Below, piece by piece: positions 8,436-17,128 of a stretch of DNA of 48,229 nucleotides. Origin of the DNA: an uncultured Muribaculaceae bacterium (GTDB taxonomy: Bacteria; Bacteroidota; Bacteroidia; Bacteroidales; Muribaculaceae). Within the stretch, counting starts at the first letter, position 1. The number at the start of each line of letters is the position of its first letter. A program made the position numbers and the translations under genes. The notes beneath the pieces are model-generated. The model was not told where the DNA came from. It did not search any database and was given only the letters and a program-made list of their open reading frames with translations. Where the stretch lies: positions 1-48,229 of the forward strand of contig CAMWRV010000018.1 in assembly GCA_947176745.1 (NCBI GenBank), read 5' to 3'.

Positions 8436-8480
8436 TCCTTCACGGATTGTCAGATCAAGAAATAATCCTTCAGGGATTGT
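8425..8480 (+). repeat. 26-bp tandem repeat (period 30) spanning the OmpH-like stop codon
   Basis: Copies at 8425-8450 and 8455-8480 differ at one base. The first copy contains the last codons and TAA stop of the OmpH-like gene. Each copy carries a small inverted repeat (AATCC...GGATT). It looks like a recent local duplication that leaves the protein end unchanged. Confidence 0.85.
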
Positions 8481-8483
8481 TAT

Positions 8484-8520
8484 ATGAAATGGGAGCGCGT
8501 GCGTTCCCATTTCATGTTTT
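8484..8520 (+). terminator. Rho-independent terminator after the OmpH-like gene
   Basis: An 11-bp perfect stem (ATGAAATGGGA with TCCCATTTCAT, 8484-8494 and 8505-8515) with a 10-base loop, followed by GTTTT. It separates this gene from hflX at 8541. Confidence 0.85.
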
Positions 8521-8540
8521 AGCCGACCCGTCTGCCCGGC

Positions 8541-9791
8541 ATGAGGCAGCCAACATCACAGGTTATGATAGAGGACAACATCATCAATAAAGAGCAAAAC
8601 GAGAAGACCGTGCTTGTCGGCCTCGCCACGCGTGTCCAGAATGAAAGCAAGACCGCCGAGTATCTCGACGAACTCGCTTTTCTGGCCGAGACAGCAGGAG
8701 CCGAACCGGTGGCACGTTTCACCCAGAAACTCGACTATCCCAATCCCCGCACATATGTCGGGACCGGGAAACTGGAGGAGATTCGTGAATATGTGGAAGA
8801 GAACGAGATCGGTCTTGTCATATTCGACGATGAGCTTTCGTCGAAACAGGTGGCCAATATCGAGAAGGAGCTGAAGGTCAAGATACTCGACCGCACCAGC
8901 CTCATTCTCGACATCTTCGCCAAACGCGCGCAGACCGCCACCGCCCGCACTCAGGTCGAACTCGCGCAGTACCAGTATCTTCTCCCCCGTCTGACCCGCA
9001 TGTGGACCCACCTCGAACGCCAGCGCGGAGGAATCGGCATGCGCGGTCCGGGCGAGACGCAGATCGAGACCGACCGACGCATAATCCTCGACAAGATATC
9101 GCGACTTAAAGAGGAACTGTCGGCCATCGACCGGCAGAAAACCGTGCAGCGGAAGAACCGTGGAAAGATGACACGCGTGGCGCTTGTAGGCTATACCAAC
9201 GTCGGCAAGTCGACCCTGATGAATCTCCTGAGTAAGAGCGACGTGTTTGCCGAGAACAAACTGTTCGCCACTCTCGACACGACGGTGAGGAAGGTAGTGA
9301 TCGAAAACCTTCCGTTCCTTCTTTCGGACACCGTAGGCTTTATCCGCAAACTGCCGTCGCACCTTGTCGACTCGTTCAAGTCGACGCTCGACGAGGTACG
9401 CGAGGCTGACGTGCTGGTGCATGTGGTCGATGTGAGCCATCCCAATTTCGAGGAGCAGATCGAGGTTGTCAACAAGACACTCGCCGACGTGTGCGAATCG
9501 GCTGAAAAGCCCATGATCATGGTATTCAACAAGATCGATGCCTTCACCTACACGCCGAAAGATCCCGACGACCTGACTCCCGTCAGACGCGAGAACATTC
9601 CGCTTGAGGATTTCAGAAGCACATGGATGAGCCGCATGGACAACAACTGTGTCTTCATCTCGGCCAAGGAACGCATCAACATCGAGGAACTGAAAGAGCT
9701 GCTTTATCAGAAAGCAAAAGAGATACATACGGCAAGATTCCCGTATAACGACTTCCTCTATCAGAAATATGACGACATATCAGAGCCATGA
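8541..9791 (+). CDS. hflX: GTPase HflX
   Basis: A 416-residue ribosome-associated GTPase of the Obg-HflX group, which splits stalled ribosomes under stress. The N-terminal HflX domain includes YVGTGKLEE (about 72-80) and GMRGPGETQIETDRR (166-180). The G domain has G1 GYTNVGKST (217-225), G3 DTVGF (263-267) and G4 NKID. The start is uncertain: the ATG at 8541 gives the longest form, but an in-frame ATG at 8565 (MIEDN) gives an N terminus closer to other Bacteroidetes HflX proteins. The stop overlaps the next ATG by four bases (ATGA), so the DUF4954 gene is translationally coupled to it. Confidence 0.95.
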   Translation: MRQPTSQVMIEDNIINKEQNEKTVLVGLATRVQNESKTAEYLDELAFLAETAGAEPVARFTQKLDYPNPRTYVGTGKLEEIREYVEENEIGLVIFDDELSSKQVANIEKELKVKILDRTSLILDIFAKRAQTATARTQVELAQYQYLLPRLTRMWTHLERQRGGIGMRGPGETQIETDRRIILDKISRLKEELSAIDRQKTVQRKNRGKMTRVALVGYTNVGKSTLMNLLSKSDVFAENKLFATLDTTVRKVVIENLPFLLSDTVGFIRKLPSHLVDSFKSTLDEVREADVLVHVVDVSHPNFEEQIEVVNKTLADVCESAEKPMIMVFNKIDAFTYTPKDPDDLTPVRRENIPLEDFRSTWMSRMDNNCVFISAKERINIEELKELLYQKAKEIHTARFPYNDFLYQKYDDISEP

Positions 9792-11560
9792 CCAACCGCA
9801 CACATGACATACAGGCCGAGACAAGTCTCCGCCGCCGCCCGCTCGAATGGTGGGAAAGACGCAAGCTCGAAAGCAACGGATGCAGATCGCTCGACTGGAG
9901 TTCGGTGCGCCTGTGCGACGCCACCGATCTCGACTCGGTGCGGAATGTGGAATTTGCCGGAGCCGTCTCGCTCGGCATTGTCCGCAGAGAACTCGGCTCC
10001 GAGATAGCCGACGCAAGAATAGAGAACTGTGTGATCGGCGACTATGCATGCATACGCGGCATCGGCATACATATCAGGAACTGCGTTGTCGGTAGAAACG
10101 CCCGGATCACCGACGTGTCGCTAATCGAGTTCGAGCCCGAGGCCCAGTGCGGTGTCGGCACGGAAGTCGATGTGCTCGACGAGACCGGATCGCGTGCGGT
10201 CACTATCTATCCGGGTCTGTCGGCGCAGGCCGCCCTGCTTATGGCGCGTGAACCGCGATGGAATGAGAGATACCTGCGTCCTATAGTAGAAGAACATGTG
10301 GAGCGGCTGACACCACGACATATAATCGGTGACGGCGCAGTTATTGAAAACTGCGGAGAACTGCGCAACGTATGCGTCGGAAACGAAGTCAGGGTGTCGG
10401 GCGCACGCAGACTGAGCAACGGCATGATCATCAACAATGCTGCTCCCGGGCGCTGTCTCGCCTACGTCGGCAACGGCGTCGACGCCGAGAATTTCATCAT
10501 CGAGGACGGCCGGGCCGATTCCGGAGCCATAATAAGAAACTGCTATATAGGACAGGGAGCCTCGCTTGAGAAAGGTTTCTCGGCACATGATTCACTCTTC
10601 TTCGCCAACTGCTCGCTTGAAAACGGCGAGGCCTGCGCCATGTTTGCCGGGCCATACACTGTGAGCATGCACAAATCATCACTGCTGATCGGATGCCAGA
10701 CCTCATTCATGAATGCCGGAAGCGGCACGAACCAGAGCAACCACATGTATAAGCTCGGGCCCGTGCACTGGGGTATACTTGAGCGCGGCGTCAAGACAAG
10801 TTCCGCCTCATATCTGATGCTCGGGGCAAAGATCGGGGCTTTCTCCCTGCTGATGGGACAGCACAAGACCCATCCGGACTCGTCGCAGTTTCCGTTCTCC
10901 TATCTTTTCGGCGACGAGAAGGGAGCGACAGTCGTTGTGCCCGGAGTGATGCTGCGCAGCTGCGGACTCATGCGCGACGAGCAGAAATGGCCTACCCGCG
11001 ACCGTCGGCTTAAGCGCCGTCTCCCGATGCATGACCGCATTGTGTTTAACGTGCTCAACCCTCTGACAGTCGACAAGATGCTGTCGGCTTCGGAAGTCAT
11101 CGAAACACTTCTCGGACGTCCGGCCGACGATGACCGGTATCTGCGCTACAGGGGCATGAAATTCACGCGGGCATCTCTTGAAAGGGCACGACACCTATAC
11201 GAACTCGCCATTTACAAGTATCTCTCCACCCGAATGGAAAATGTAGGCATCCAGCCGGGAGGAGACTCCGCACGGCCTGACGAATGGGTCGACATCGCCG
11301 GACTCCCTATGACCCGCACATATCTGCGCCGCGCCATGGAGGCGGAGTCGATAGAAGCGATGGAGAGGATTTTCAGCGAGGCCATGGATAATTATCCGGA
11401 GCTGGAACGTAAATGGATATCGGCCCGCTTCCCCGCCCGCTGGCACAGGCCGGCCGAGATCATAGCCGACTATGCCCGGGAGTTCGACCGTATGATCGAG
11501 GAAGACCGCACGCGTTACCTTGAGGACCTTGCGGCCCAGAACGAAATGCTCAGTCTGTAA
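9788..11560 (+). CDS. DUF4954 family left-handed beta-helix protein
   Basis: A 590-residue protein with no signal peptide. Hexapeptide-like turns recur (IGDYACIRGIGIHIRNCVVGRNARITDVSLIE region, residues about 80-120; IGDGAVIENCGELRNVCVGNEVRVSG, about 180-205; IRNCYIGQGASLEKGF, about 245-260), predicting a left-handed beta-helix like that of acyl- and nucleotidyltransferases. Motifs around MHKSSLLIGCQTSFMNAGSGTNQSN and LGPVHWGILERG are typical of the Bacteroidetes/Spirochaete family DUF4954, whose function is unknown. The C-terminal 150 residues are helical. It is somewhat short for the family. Coupling to hflX by ATGA suggests co-expression only. Confidence 0.85.
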   Translation: MTNRTHDIQAETSLRRRPLEWWERRKLESNGCRSLDWSSVRLCDATDLDSVRNVEFAGAVSLGIVRRELGSEIADARIENCVIGDYACIRGIGIHIRNCVVGRNARITDVSLIEFEPEAQCGVGTEVDVLDETGSRAVTIYPGLSAQAALLMAREPRWNERYLRPIVEEHVERLTPRHIIGDGAVIENCGELRNVCVGNEVRVSGARRLSNGMIINNAAPGRCLAYVGNGVDAENFIIEDGRADSGAIIRNCYIGQGASLEKGFSAHDSLFFANCSLENGEACAMFAGPYTVSMHKSSLLIGCQTSFMNAGSGTNQSNHMYKLGPVHWGILERGVKTSSASYLMLGAKIGAFSLLMGQHKTHPDSSQFPFSYLFGDEKGATVVVPGVMLRSCGLMRDEQKWPTRDRRLKRRLPMHDRIVFNVLNPLTVDKMLSASEVIETLLGRPADDDRYLRYRGMKFTRASLERARHLYELAIYKYLSTRMENVGIQPGGDSARPDEWVDIAGLPMTRTYLRRAMEAESIEAMERIFSEAMDNYPELERKWISARFPARWHRPAEIIADYAREFDRMIEEDRTRYLEDLAAQNEMLSL

Positions 11561-11621
11561 TCCGCAAGACAAGAGATCCGGCAAAAGACCATCGGTGCCG
11601 GTAAACATCAGCTATATACAC

Positions 11622-11665
11622 TTCGCGCCTGCATGAACCTATGTCATGCAGGCGCGAATCTATTT
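11622..11665 (+). terminator. Strong terminator between convergent DUF4954 and valS
   Basis: A perfect 15-bp stem (11622-11636 with 11644-11658) closes a seven-base loop and is followed on the plus strand by TCTATTTAT. It lies between converging genes and can serve the plus-strand gene; the minus side is less T-rich. Immediately after it is a short GGTGAGGCC tandem duplication (about 11672-11692). Confidence 0.85.
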
Positions 11666-11705
11666 ATCTTCCGGTGAGGCCGGTGAGGCCGGATATGTCA
11701 GACCA

Positions 11706-14327
11706 TCATTTTGTAAGAGCAGCAAGCGAAGCCCTGATTGTGGCAAGTTTCTCCTCGGCATCAGCCTTTTTCTTCCGCTCTACGGCCACGACAGCCTCCG
11801 GGGCGTTGGCCACGAATTTCTCGTTCGAAAGTTTCTTCTCGACTCCGGCGAGGAATCGCGTATAGTAATCGAGATCCTTATTGAGCTTGGCCACCTCTTC
11901 CTCTACATTGACTTTGTCGGCGAGAGGAATCGAGTACTCAGCCTTACCGACTATAAATGCCGCCGCCGCAGGATTCTTCTCCTCCACTACCACGATAGAA
12001 CTTATATTGCCCATCTTGACAATGACCGGATCGAGTCTGCTGTCGTGACGCGACTGCACGTTAAGTTCAAGCGCGTCGCGCTGGGGAATCTGCTTCTGCT
12101 TGCGCACCGTGCGGATACCGGCCACAACCTCCTTGAGATGCTCGAAATCGGAGATCAGCCGGGCATCGGCTTCGTTGGGTTCAGGCAACTGGGCATACAT
12201 GATGCTCTCCCCTTCCTTGCGCTCGGCAAGATGCTGCCAGAGTTCCTCAGTGATGAAGGGCATGAAGGGATGGAGAAGGCGCAGAAGCATGTCGAAGAAC
12301 CGGATGGTCTCATTATAAGTAGTCTTGTCGACAGGCTGGCCGTATGCAGGCTTGACAACCTCAAGATACCACGACGAGAACTCGTCCCAGAAGAGGCGGT
12401 AGAGAGCCATGAGCGCTTCCGAGATACGGAACTTGCCCATCAGGTCGGCCATCTCGGCCATTGTCGCGTTGAGGCGGGCGTCAAACCATTCTACAGCCAG
12501 ACGGGAACTTTCAGGCTGAGCGGCGTCTGCCACCTCCCAGCCTTTGATCAGACGGAAGGAATTCCAGATCTTATTGCAGAAATTACGACCCTGCTCGCAG
12601 AGCGAGTCATCATACATTATGTCATGTCCGGCCGGTGCTGCAAGCATGATACCCATGCGCACACCGTCTGCTCCGAACTTCTCGATAAGATCGAGCGGAT
12701 CAGGCGAGTTGCCGAGAGACTTCGACATCTTGCGGCCGATCTTGTCGCGGACTATGCCGGTGAAATATACATTTCCAAATGGTTTGTCGCCTACAAACTC
12801 GTATCCGGCCATGATCATGCGCGCCACCCAGAAGAAGATGATATCGGGGCCGGTCACAAGATCGGATGTGGGATAGTAATATCTGAACTCCTCGTTGCCC
12901 GGATCAAGAATGCCGTTGAAAAGCGATATCGGCCAGAGCCATGAGGAGAACCAGGTGTCGAGACAGTCGGGATCGCGCTGCAGATCATCGAGAGAGAGAG
13001 CCGAGTTTCCGGTTTTCTCGATTGCCTTGACAAGAGCCTCTTCGTCAGACTCGGCTACGACATAGCCGCCACCGGGCAGATGATAGGCCGGAATGCGGTG
13101 CCCCCACCAGAGCTGGCGCGAGATGCACCAGTCCTTGATGTTCGACATCCAGTGACGGTAGGTATTCTTGAATTTCGCGGGCACAAAAGCAATGTCGTCA
13201 TCCTCTACAGCCTTGAGCGCCGGCTTTGCGAGCGACTCCATCTTAACGAACCACTGCATCGACAGCTTCGGCTCGATTACGGCGTCGGTGCGCTCGGAAT
13301 GTCCGACCTTGTTGACATAGTCCTCGACCTTCTCCACAAGTCCGGCGGCCTCGAGGTCTTCCATGATCTTGCGGCGCACATCGAAACGATCCATGCCTAC
13401 ATACATGCCGCCGGCCTCCGAGATCGTGCCGTTGTCGTTGAAAATGTCGATCGACGGGAGATTATATTTGTCTCCGAGCATGTAGTCGTTGACATCGTGA
13501 GCGGGAGTGACTTTCAGACATCCGGTACCGAACTCCATCTCGACATAGCTGTCCATGATGATCGGCACGGCACGACCGACAAGAGGCACTATCACCTTCT
13601 TTCCTTTGAGCCACGAGTAACGCTCGTCATCCGGATTGACGCACACAGCCGTATCGCCAAGAATCGTCTCCGGACGCGTTGTAGCGACAACAATATACCG
13701 GTCATCTCCCTCCACTTTATAGCGGAGATGGTAGAGCTTGCTCTGCTCCTCCTTATAGATCACCTCCTCGTCGGAAAGCGCGGTCAGAGCCTGAGGGTCC
13801 CAGTTGACCATGCGCACTCCACGGTATATAAGACCTTTCTCGTAAAGATCGCAGAAGACACGGATCACACTTTTCGAGCGGGTCTCGTCCATTGTGAACG
13901 CGGTGCGCGCCCAGTCGCATGACGCTCCGAGCTTGCGCAGCTGCTTGAGAATGATACCACCGTACTTGTCAGTCCAGTCCCATGCATGACGCAGGAAATC
14001 CTCGCGTGAGAGCGAATGTTTCTCAATGCCTTCGGCTGCGAGCTTGGCCACAACCTTGGCCTCGGTCGATATCGCGGCATGGTCGGTTCCGGGCACCCAG
14101 CATGCGTTCTTGCCGGTCATACGCGCCCTGCGCACGAGAATGTCCTGAATAGTATTGTTGAGCATATGCCCCATGTGCAGCACGCCTGTCACATTGGGTG
14201 GAGGAATCACTATCGTGTACGGTTCCCTGTCGTCGGGCACAGAGTGGAACAGGTCATGCTCCATCCAGTACGCGTACCATTTGTCCTCTACATCCTGAGG
14301 ATTATATTTGGTTGCCAGTTCGTTCAT
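11706..14327 (-). CDS. valS: valyl-tRNA synthetase
   Basis: An 873-residue class I aminoacyl-tRNA synthetase that charges tRNA-Val. The start at 14327 ([10 protein letters not shown]) is chosen over a 16-residue hydrophobic upstream extension that has no family counterpart. The HIGH-type motif [12 protein letters not shown] is at about 43-54, the CP1 editing domain follows (with the [12 protein letters not shown] segment at about 220-235), and KMSKS is at 533-537. The C terminus has a tRNA-binding helical domain and the ValRS coiled-coil tail (about 805-873, Lys/Glu/Ala rich). Length is typical. A -7 box at 14353-14360 lies 25 bases upstream. Confidence 0.97.
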   Translation of the reverse strand: MNELATKYNPQDVEDKWYAYWMEHDLFHSVPDDREPYTIVIPPPNVTGVLHMGHMLNNTIQDILVRRARMTGKNACWVPGTDHAAISTEAKVVAKLAAEGIEKHSLSREDFLRHAWDWTDKYGGIILKQLRKLGASCDWARTAFTMDETRSKSVIRVFCDLYEKGLIYRGVRMVNWDPQALTALSDEEVIYKEEQSKLYHLRYKVEGDDRYIVVATTRPETILGDTAVCVNPDDERYSWLKGKKVIVPLVGRAVPIIMDSYVEMEFGTGCLKVTPAHDVNDYMLGDKYNLPSIDIFNDNGTISEAGGMYVGMDRFDVRRKIMEDLEAAGLVEKVEDYVNKVGHSERTDAVIEPKLSMQWFVKMESLAKPALKAVEDDDIAFVPAKFKNTYRHWMSNIKDWCISRQLWWGHRIPAYHLPGGGYVVAESDEEALVKAIEKTGNSALSLDDLQRDPDCLDTWFSSWLWPISLFNGILDPGNEEFRYYYPTSDLVTGPDIIFFWVARMIMAGYEFVGDKPFGNVYFTGIVRDKIGRKMSKSLGNSPDPLDLIEKFGADGVRMGIMLAAPAGHDIMYDDSLCEQGRNFCNKIWNSFRLIKGWEVADAAQPESSRLAVEWFDARLNATMAEMADLMGKFRISEALMALYRLFWDEFSSWYLEVVKPAYGQPVDKTTYNETIRFFDMLLRLLHPFMPFITEELWQHLAERKEGESIMYAQLPEPNEADARLISDFEHLKEVVAGIRTVRKQKQIPQRDALELNVQSRHDSRLDPVIVKMGNISSIVVVEEKNPAAAAFIVGKAEYSIPLADKVNVEEEVAKLNKDLDYYTRFLAGVEKKLSNEKFVANAPEAVVAVERKKKADAEEKLATIRASLAALTK

Positions 14328-14352
14328 TATTATTATATTTATAATTAGACTG

Positions 14353-14360
14353 CAAAAATA
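14353..14360 (-). promoter_or_regulatory. Possible valS -7 promoter box
   Basis: The minus strand reads TATTTTTG (TAnnTTTG) 25 bases before the valS ATG. No clear -33 TTTG at the right spacing was found. Confidence 0.45.
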
Positions 14361-14458
14361 GCAAAAAAAAACCATATGGCATAGAAAACAGCCAGGCGGC
14401 CGTCATTGCACAGGTGACATTTTTTGCATTTTTATGTTGAAAAACATACGGATGTCCG

Positions 14459-14489
14459 TTTGCGGATCCGCGCTAATGTTGTAAATTTG
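14459..14489 (+). promoter_or_regulatory. ald promoter
   Basis: TTTG at 14459-14462, a 19-nt spacer, then TAAATTTG at 14482-14489: a full match to the Bacteroidetes consensus. The leader to the ATG at 14573 would be about 75 nt. Confidence 0.8.
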
Positions 14490-14572
14490 GCGCGAAAACC
14501 GACAACAAAGTCTTCCGGGTCTCCGGAAGCGGCTTTTCATATCGAACCAATCAAAATCTAATACACCACATT

Positions 14573-15682
14573 ATGAAAATCGGAATTCCCAAAGAGATCA
14601 AGAACAACGAAAACCGCGTAGGCGCCACCCCCGCAGGCGTAAAGGAACTTGTAGCCCACGGCCACACACTCTTCGTGCAGCACACAGCCGGCGAAGGAAG
14701 CGGTTTTTCTGACGAGGAATACGCCGCAGCAGGCGCCACAATCCTCCCCACCATAGAAGATGTCTACGCGACAGCCGACATGATCATCAAGGTCAAGGAA
14801 CCGATTGCCCCCGAATACAAGCTTATCCGCAAGGGCCAGCTCCTTTTCACATACTTCCACTTCGCATCAGACCGCGCACTTACCGAAGCCATGGTAGAGA
14901 GCGGCGCGACCTGTATAGCCTATGAGACCGTGACCGACCGCGACAACCGTCTTCCTCTTCTTATCCCCATGAGCGAGGTGGCAGGCCGCATGTCGATTCA
15001 GGAAGGCGCACGCTTCCTTGAAAAACCGCAGGGGGGACGCGGAGTCCTCATGGGCGGTGTTCCCGGTGTCAAGCCTGCGAAAGTCCTTGTTCTCGGTGCC
15101 GGCGTAGTAGGCCGCAACGCCGCTCTTATGGCCGCCGGCCTCGGCGCCGACGTGACCATCACCGATGTCAACCTCAATGTGCTCCGCCACTGTGCCGACG
15201 TGATGCCGAAGAACGTCAAGACCCTCTATTCGTCACGCCACAACATCGAGCAGGAGCTTCCCACCACCGACCTCGTCGTAGGTTCTGTGCTTGTGCCCGG
15301 TGCAAAAGCTCCGCACCTTGTTACCGCCGACATGGTCAAGATGATGCGTCCCGGCTCGGTTATGGTCGATGTAGCTGTCGATCAGGGCGGATGCTTCGAG
15401 ACCACACATCCCACCACGCACTCCGAGCCTACATATGTGGTTGACGGAGTTGTGCAGTATGCAGTCGCCAACATTCCCGGCGCCGTGCCTTACACCTCTA
15501 CTCTCGCTCTGACCAACGCGACAATGCCTTACGCTCTTCGCCTCGCCGACCTCGGCTGGGTTGAGGCCTGCAAGCGCGACGCAGGTCTGGCCAACGGCGT
15601 CAACGTCGTTGACGGCAAGATCACATTCAAGGCCGTGGCCGATGCCTTCGGTCTCGAATACACCCCGCTCGAATTGAACTAA
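14573..15682 (+). CDS. ald: Alanine dehydrogenase
   Basis: A 369-residue NAD-dependent enzyme that interconverts L-alanine and pyruvate plus ammonium. The N terminus MKIGIPKEIKNNENRVGATP is the AlaDH/PNT signature. Lys74-type and His96-type substrate residues lie in IIKVKEP and LFTYFHFA. The Rossmann segment VLVLGAGVVGRNAALMAAGLGADV binds NAD. The later VDQGGCFETTHPTTHSEP stretch is typical of the family. Length is exactly usual. It is a single-gene transcript between its own strong promoter and a terminator. Confidence 0.97.
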   Translation: MKIGIPKEIKNNENRVGATPAGVKELVAHGHTLFVQHTAGEGSGFSDEEYAAAGATILPTIEDVYATADMIIKVKEPIAPEYKLIRKGQLLFTYFHFASDRALTEAMVESGATCIAYETVTDRDNRLPLLIPMSEVAGRMSIQEGARFLEKPQGGRGVLMGGVPGVKPAKVLVLGAGVVGRNAALMAAGLGADVTITDVNLNVLRHCADVMPKNVKTLYSSRHNIEQELPTTDLVVGSVLVPGAKAPHLVTADMVKMMRPGSVMVDVAVDQGGCFETTHPTTHSEPTYVVDGVVQYAVANIPGAVPYTSTLALTNATMPYALRLADLGWVEACKRDAGLANGVNVVDGKITFKAVADAFGLEYTPLELN

Positions 15683-15707
15683 TCCACTAACTTAATTTAC
15701 ACTATTA

Positions 15708-15738
15708 ATGGCTTCCGTGCACACGGAAGCCATTTTTT
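15708..15738 (+). terminator. Rho-independent terminator of ald
   Basis: A 10-bp stem (ATGGCTTCCG with CGGAAGCCAT, 15708-15717 and 15724-15733), loop TGCACA, followed by a T run. It starts 25 bases after the ald stop. Confidence 0.92.
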
Positions 15739-15763
15739 CAAAAAAGAGGCTGCCCCGGAATAA

Positions 15764-17089
15764 TCATTCGCGGATCGGGCGGCCTGCGGTATCAAACAGA
15801 AACGAAGAGCCGTCATAAAGACGTACGTCATATCCGACACGCGGCACCTTCTCGACAGAGACAACCGGAGCAACTCCCGGATTTTCATTCATCCACCCAC
15901 GGATGCCCTCATGCAGAAGCGCGTCGGGGAAGAGTGCCGGATGTGTCTCGGCCTTTATCCAGTTGAGATGCTCATTGAATCTCACCCGGGAGCCGTCGGA
16001 AAGAATCGCGTCGTAGTGGTCTCCCCGTTCGTCAGGAATAACATTCACATCACAGATCTCCGCGCCCGGGAAGACGGAAGAAAGAAACTCTCTGATTCCC
16101 GCCGGAGCCTCCATTACTCTCAGGGCAGGAGCAAAAGCATTATCCCAGAATGAGGTGTCATATCTGTTGACAGAATCATTAAAAATTTCTTCCGGATCAT
16201 GTCCTGCTCCCGGCACTATCGTATATGAGTGAGGGATCGAGAGTCGGTCAAGACATTCGTGAAATCGACCTGTTATGCTGACGCCATTTTCATCATACAG
16301 ACGATCCTGATCTCCGACATACATCCTCACATCCATTCCTGAGGATATCACAGACCTTGAGTTGCGGCAAGCAGCCCCAACAGGATGCCATGAATCGAAA
16401 TACCGGCGGGAGAAAGGATCATCGGCATCTCCGAAAGTACATTCGAGAGCACGTAGAAGCGGTTCCTCATTCCAGTCGACCACCGCTCCCGCCACACTAC
16501 TTACTGCCCCGAAAACGTCAGGATGGCCGAATGCAAAAGCCAGGGCACCCCTGCCTCCCATCGAGAAGCCCTCGACACCGCGTCCTCCCGCTGTCGGAAT
16601 AGTACGGTATCTGGAATCGATATACGGAATCAGATCCTTGAGAATCAGATCCTCAAGAGGACCTGACAAGACTTTCGGGTCAGACTGGTTGGCGTTTATG
16701 TACCAACCGATCGGAAGCGCCTGCGGACACACGATTATCACCGGTTCCATTTCTCCTTTGCCTGTGGCTTCATGAACCCTGCGCACAAGCCATCTCCCTT
16801 CCCTCTGGTTTCCCGTTCCGCCATGCAGATAATATATTACCGGGAAACGACGGTCTCCATCCTGATCATAACAGTCGGGAAGATATACCATACAGCTTGC
16901 CATCAAGTCTTCACCCCGGGTCGGCGATGGATACAGCACATAATGTGAATTTACGGCCACAGCCTCGACCGGATCGATCCAGTCGGTTTTTCCAGTAGGC
17001 GCCGAGAGCGGGTCAACAGTCTCGGATGCGCCTGTCAGTGCGCCTGCCGTCGCAAGCAACACTACAACAGAGATATTTTTTATATTCAT
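15764..17089 (-). CDS. Secreted esterase (PF00756-like) with C-terminal PepSY-like domain
   Basis: A 441-residue protein with a probable signal peptide (MNIKNISVVVLLATAGALTGA). Residues about 45-325 form an alpha/beta-hydrolase of the esterase D/feruloyl esterase type: oxyanion region YYLHGG, nucleophile elbow GFSMGG with Ser176, acid near Asp260/262, and His297 in GAGHDPEE. Such enzymes act on ester-linked polysaccharide substituents. Residues about 330-441 are different: two repeats with FLSSVFPGAEI...YDAILSDGSRVRFNEHLNW and IRGWMNENPG...YDVRLYDGSSFLFDTAGR. This is the pattern of the PepSY-like (BLIP-like, DUF2874) domain common as stand-alone periplasmic proteins in Bacteroidales. A TAAATTTG box lies only seven bases upstream of the ATG and may be fortuitous. 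Confidence 0.85.
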   Translation of the reverse strand: MNIKNISVVVLLATAGALTGASETVDPLSAPTGKTDWIDPVEAVAVNSHYVLYPSPTRGEDLMASCMVYLPDCYDQDGDRRFPVIYYLHGGTGNQREGRWLVRRVHEATGKGEMEPVIIVCPQALPIGWYINANQSDPKVLSGPLEDLILKDLIPYIDSRYRTIPTAGGRGVEGFSMGGRGALAFAFGHPDVFGAVSSVAGAVVDWNEEPLLRALECTFGDADDPFSRRYFDSWHPVGAACRNSRSVISSGMDVRMYVGDQDRLYDENGVSITGRFHECLDRLSIPHSYTIVPGAGHDPEEIFNDSVNRYDTSFWDNAFAPALRVMEAPAGIREFLSSVFPGAEICDVNVIPDERGDHYDAILSDGSRVRFNEHLNWIKAETHPALFPDALLHEGIRGWMNENPGVAPVVSVEKVPRVGYDVRLYDGSSFLFDTAGRPIRE

Positions 17090-17128
17090 AATCCCACAAA
17101 TTTAATGATGCGAACGAATGCGTGGCTG

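Noticed and set aside
14328..14375. N-terminal extension of valS
   Set aside because: The added 16 residues are low-complexity and hydrophobic, with the promoter -7 box just upstream of the real ATG; family members start at [14 protein letters not shown] sequence.
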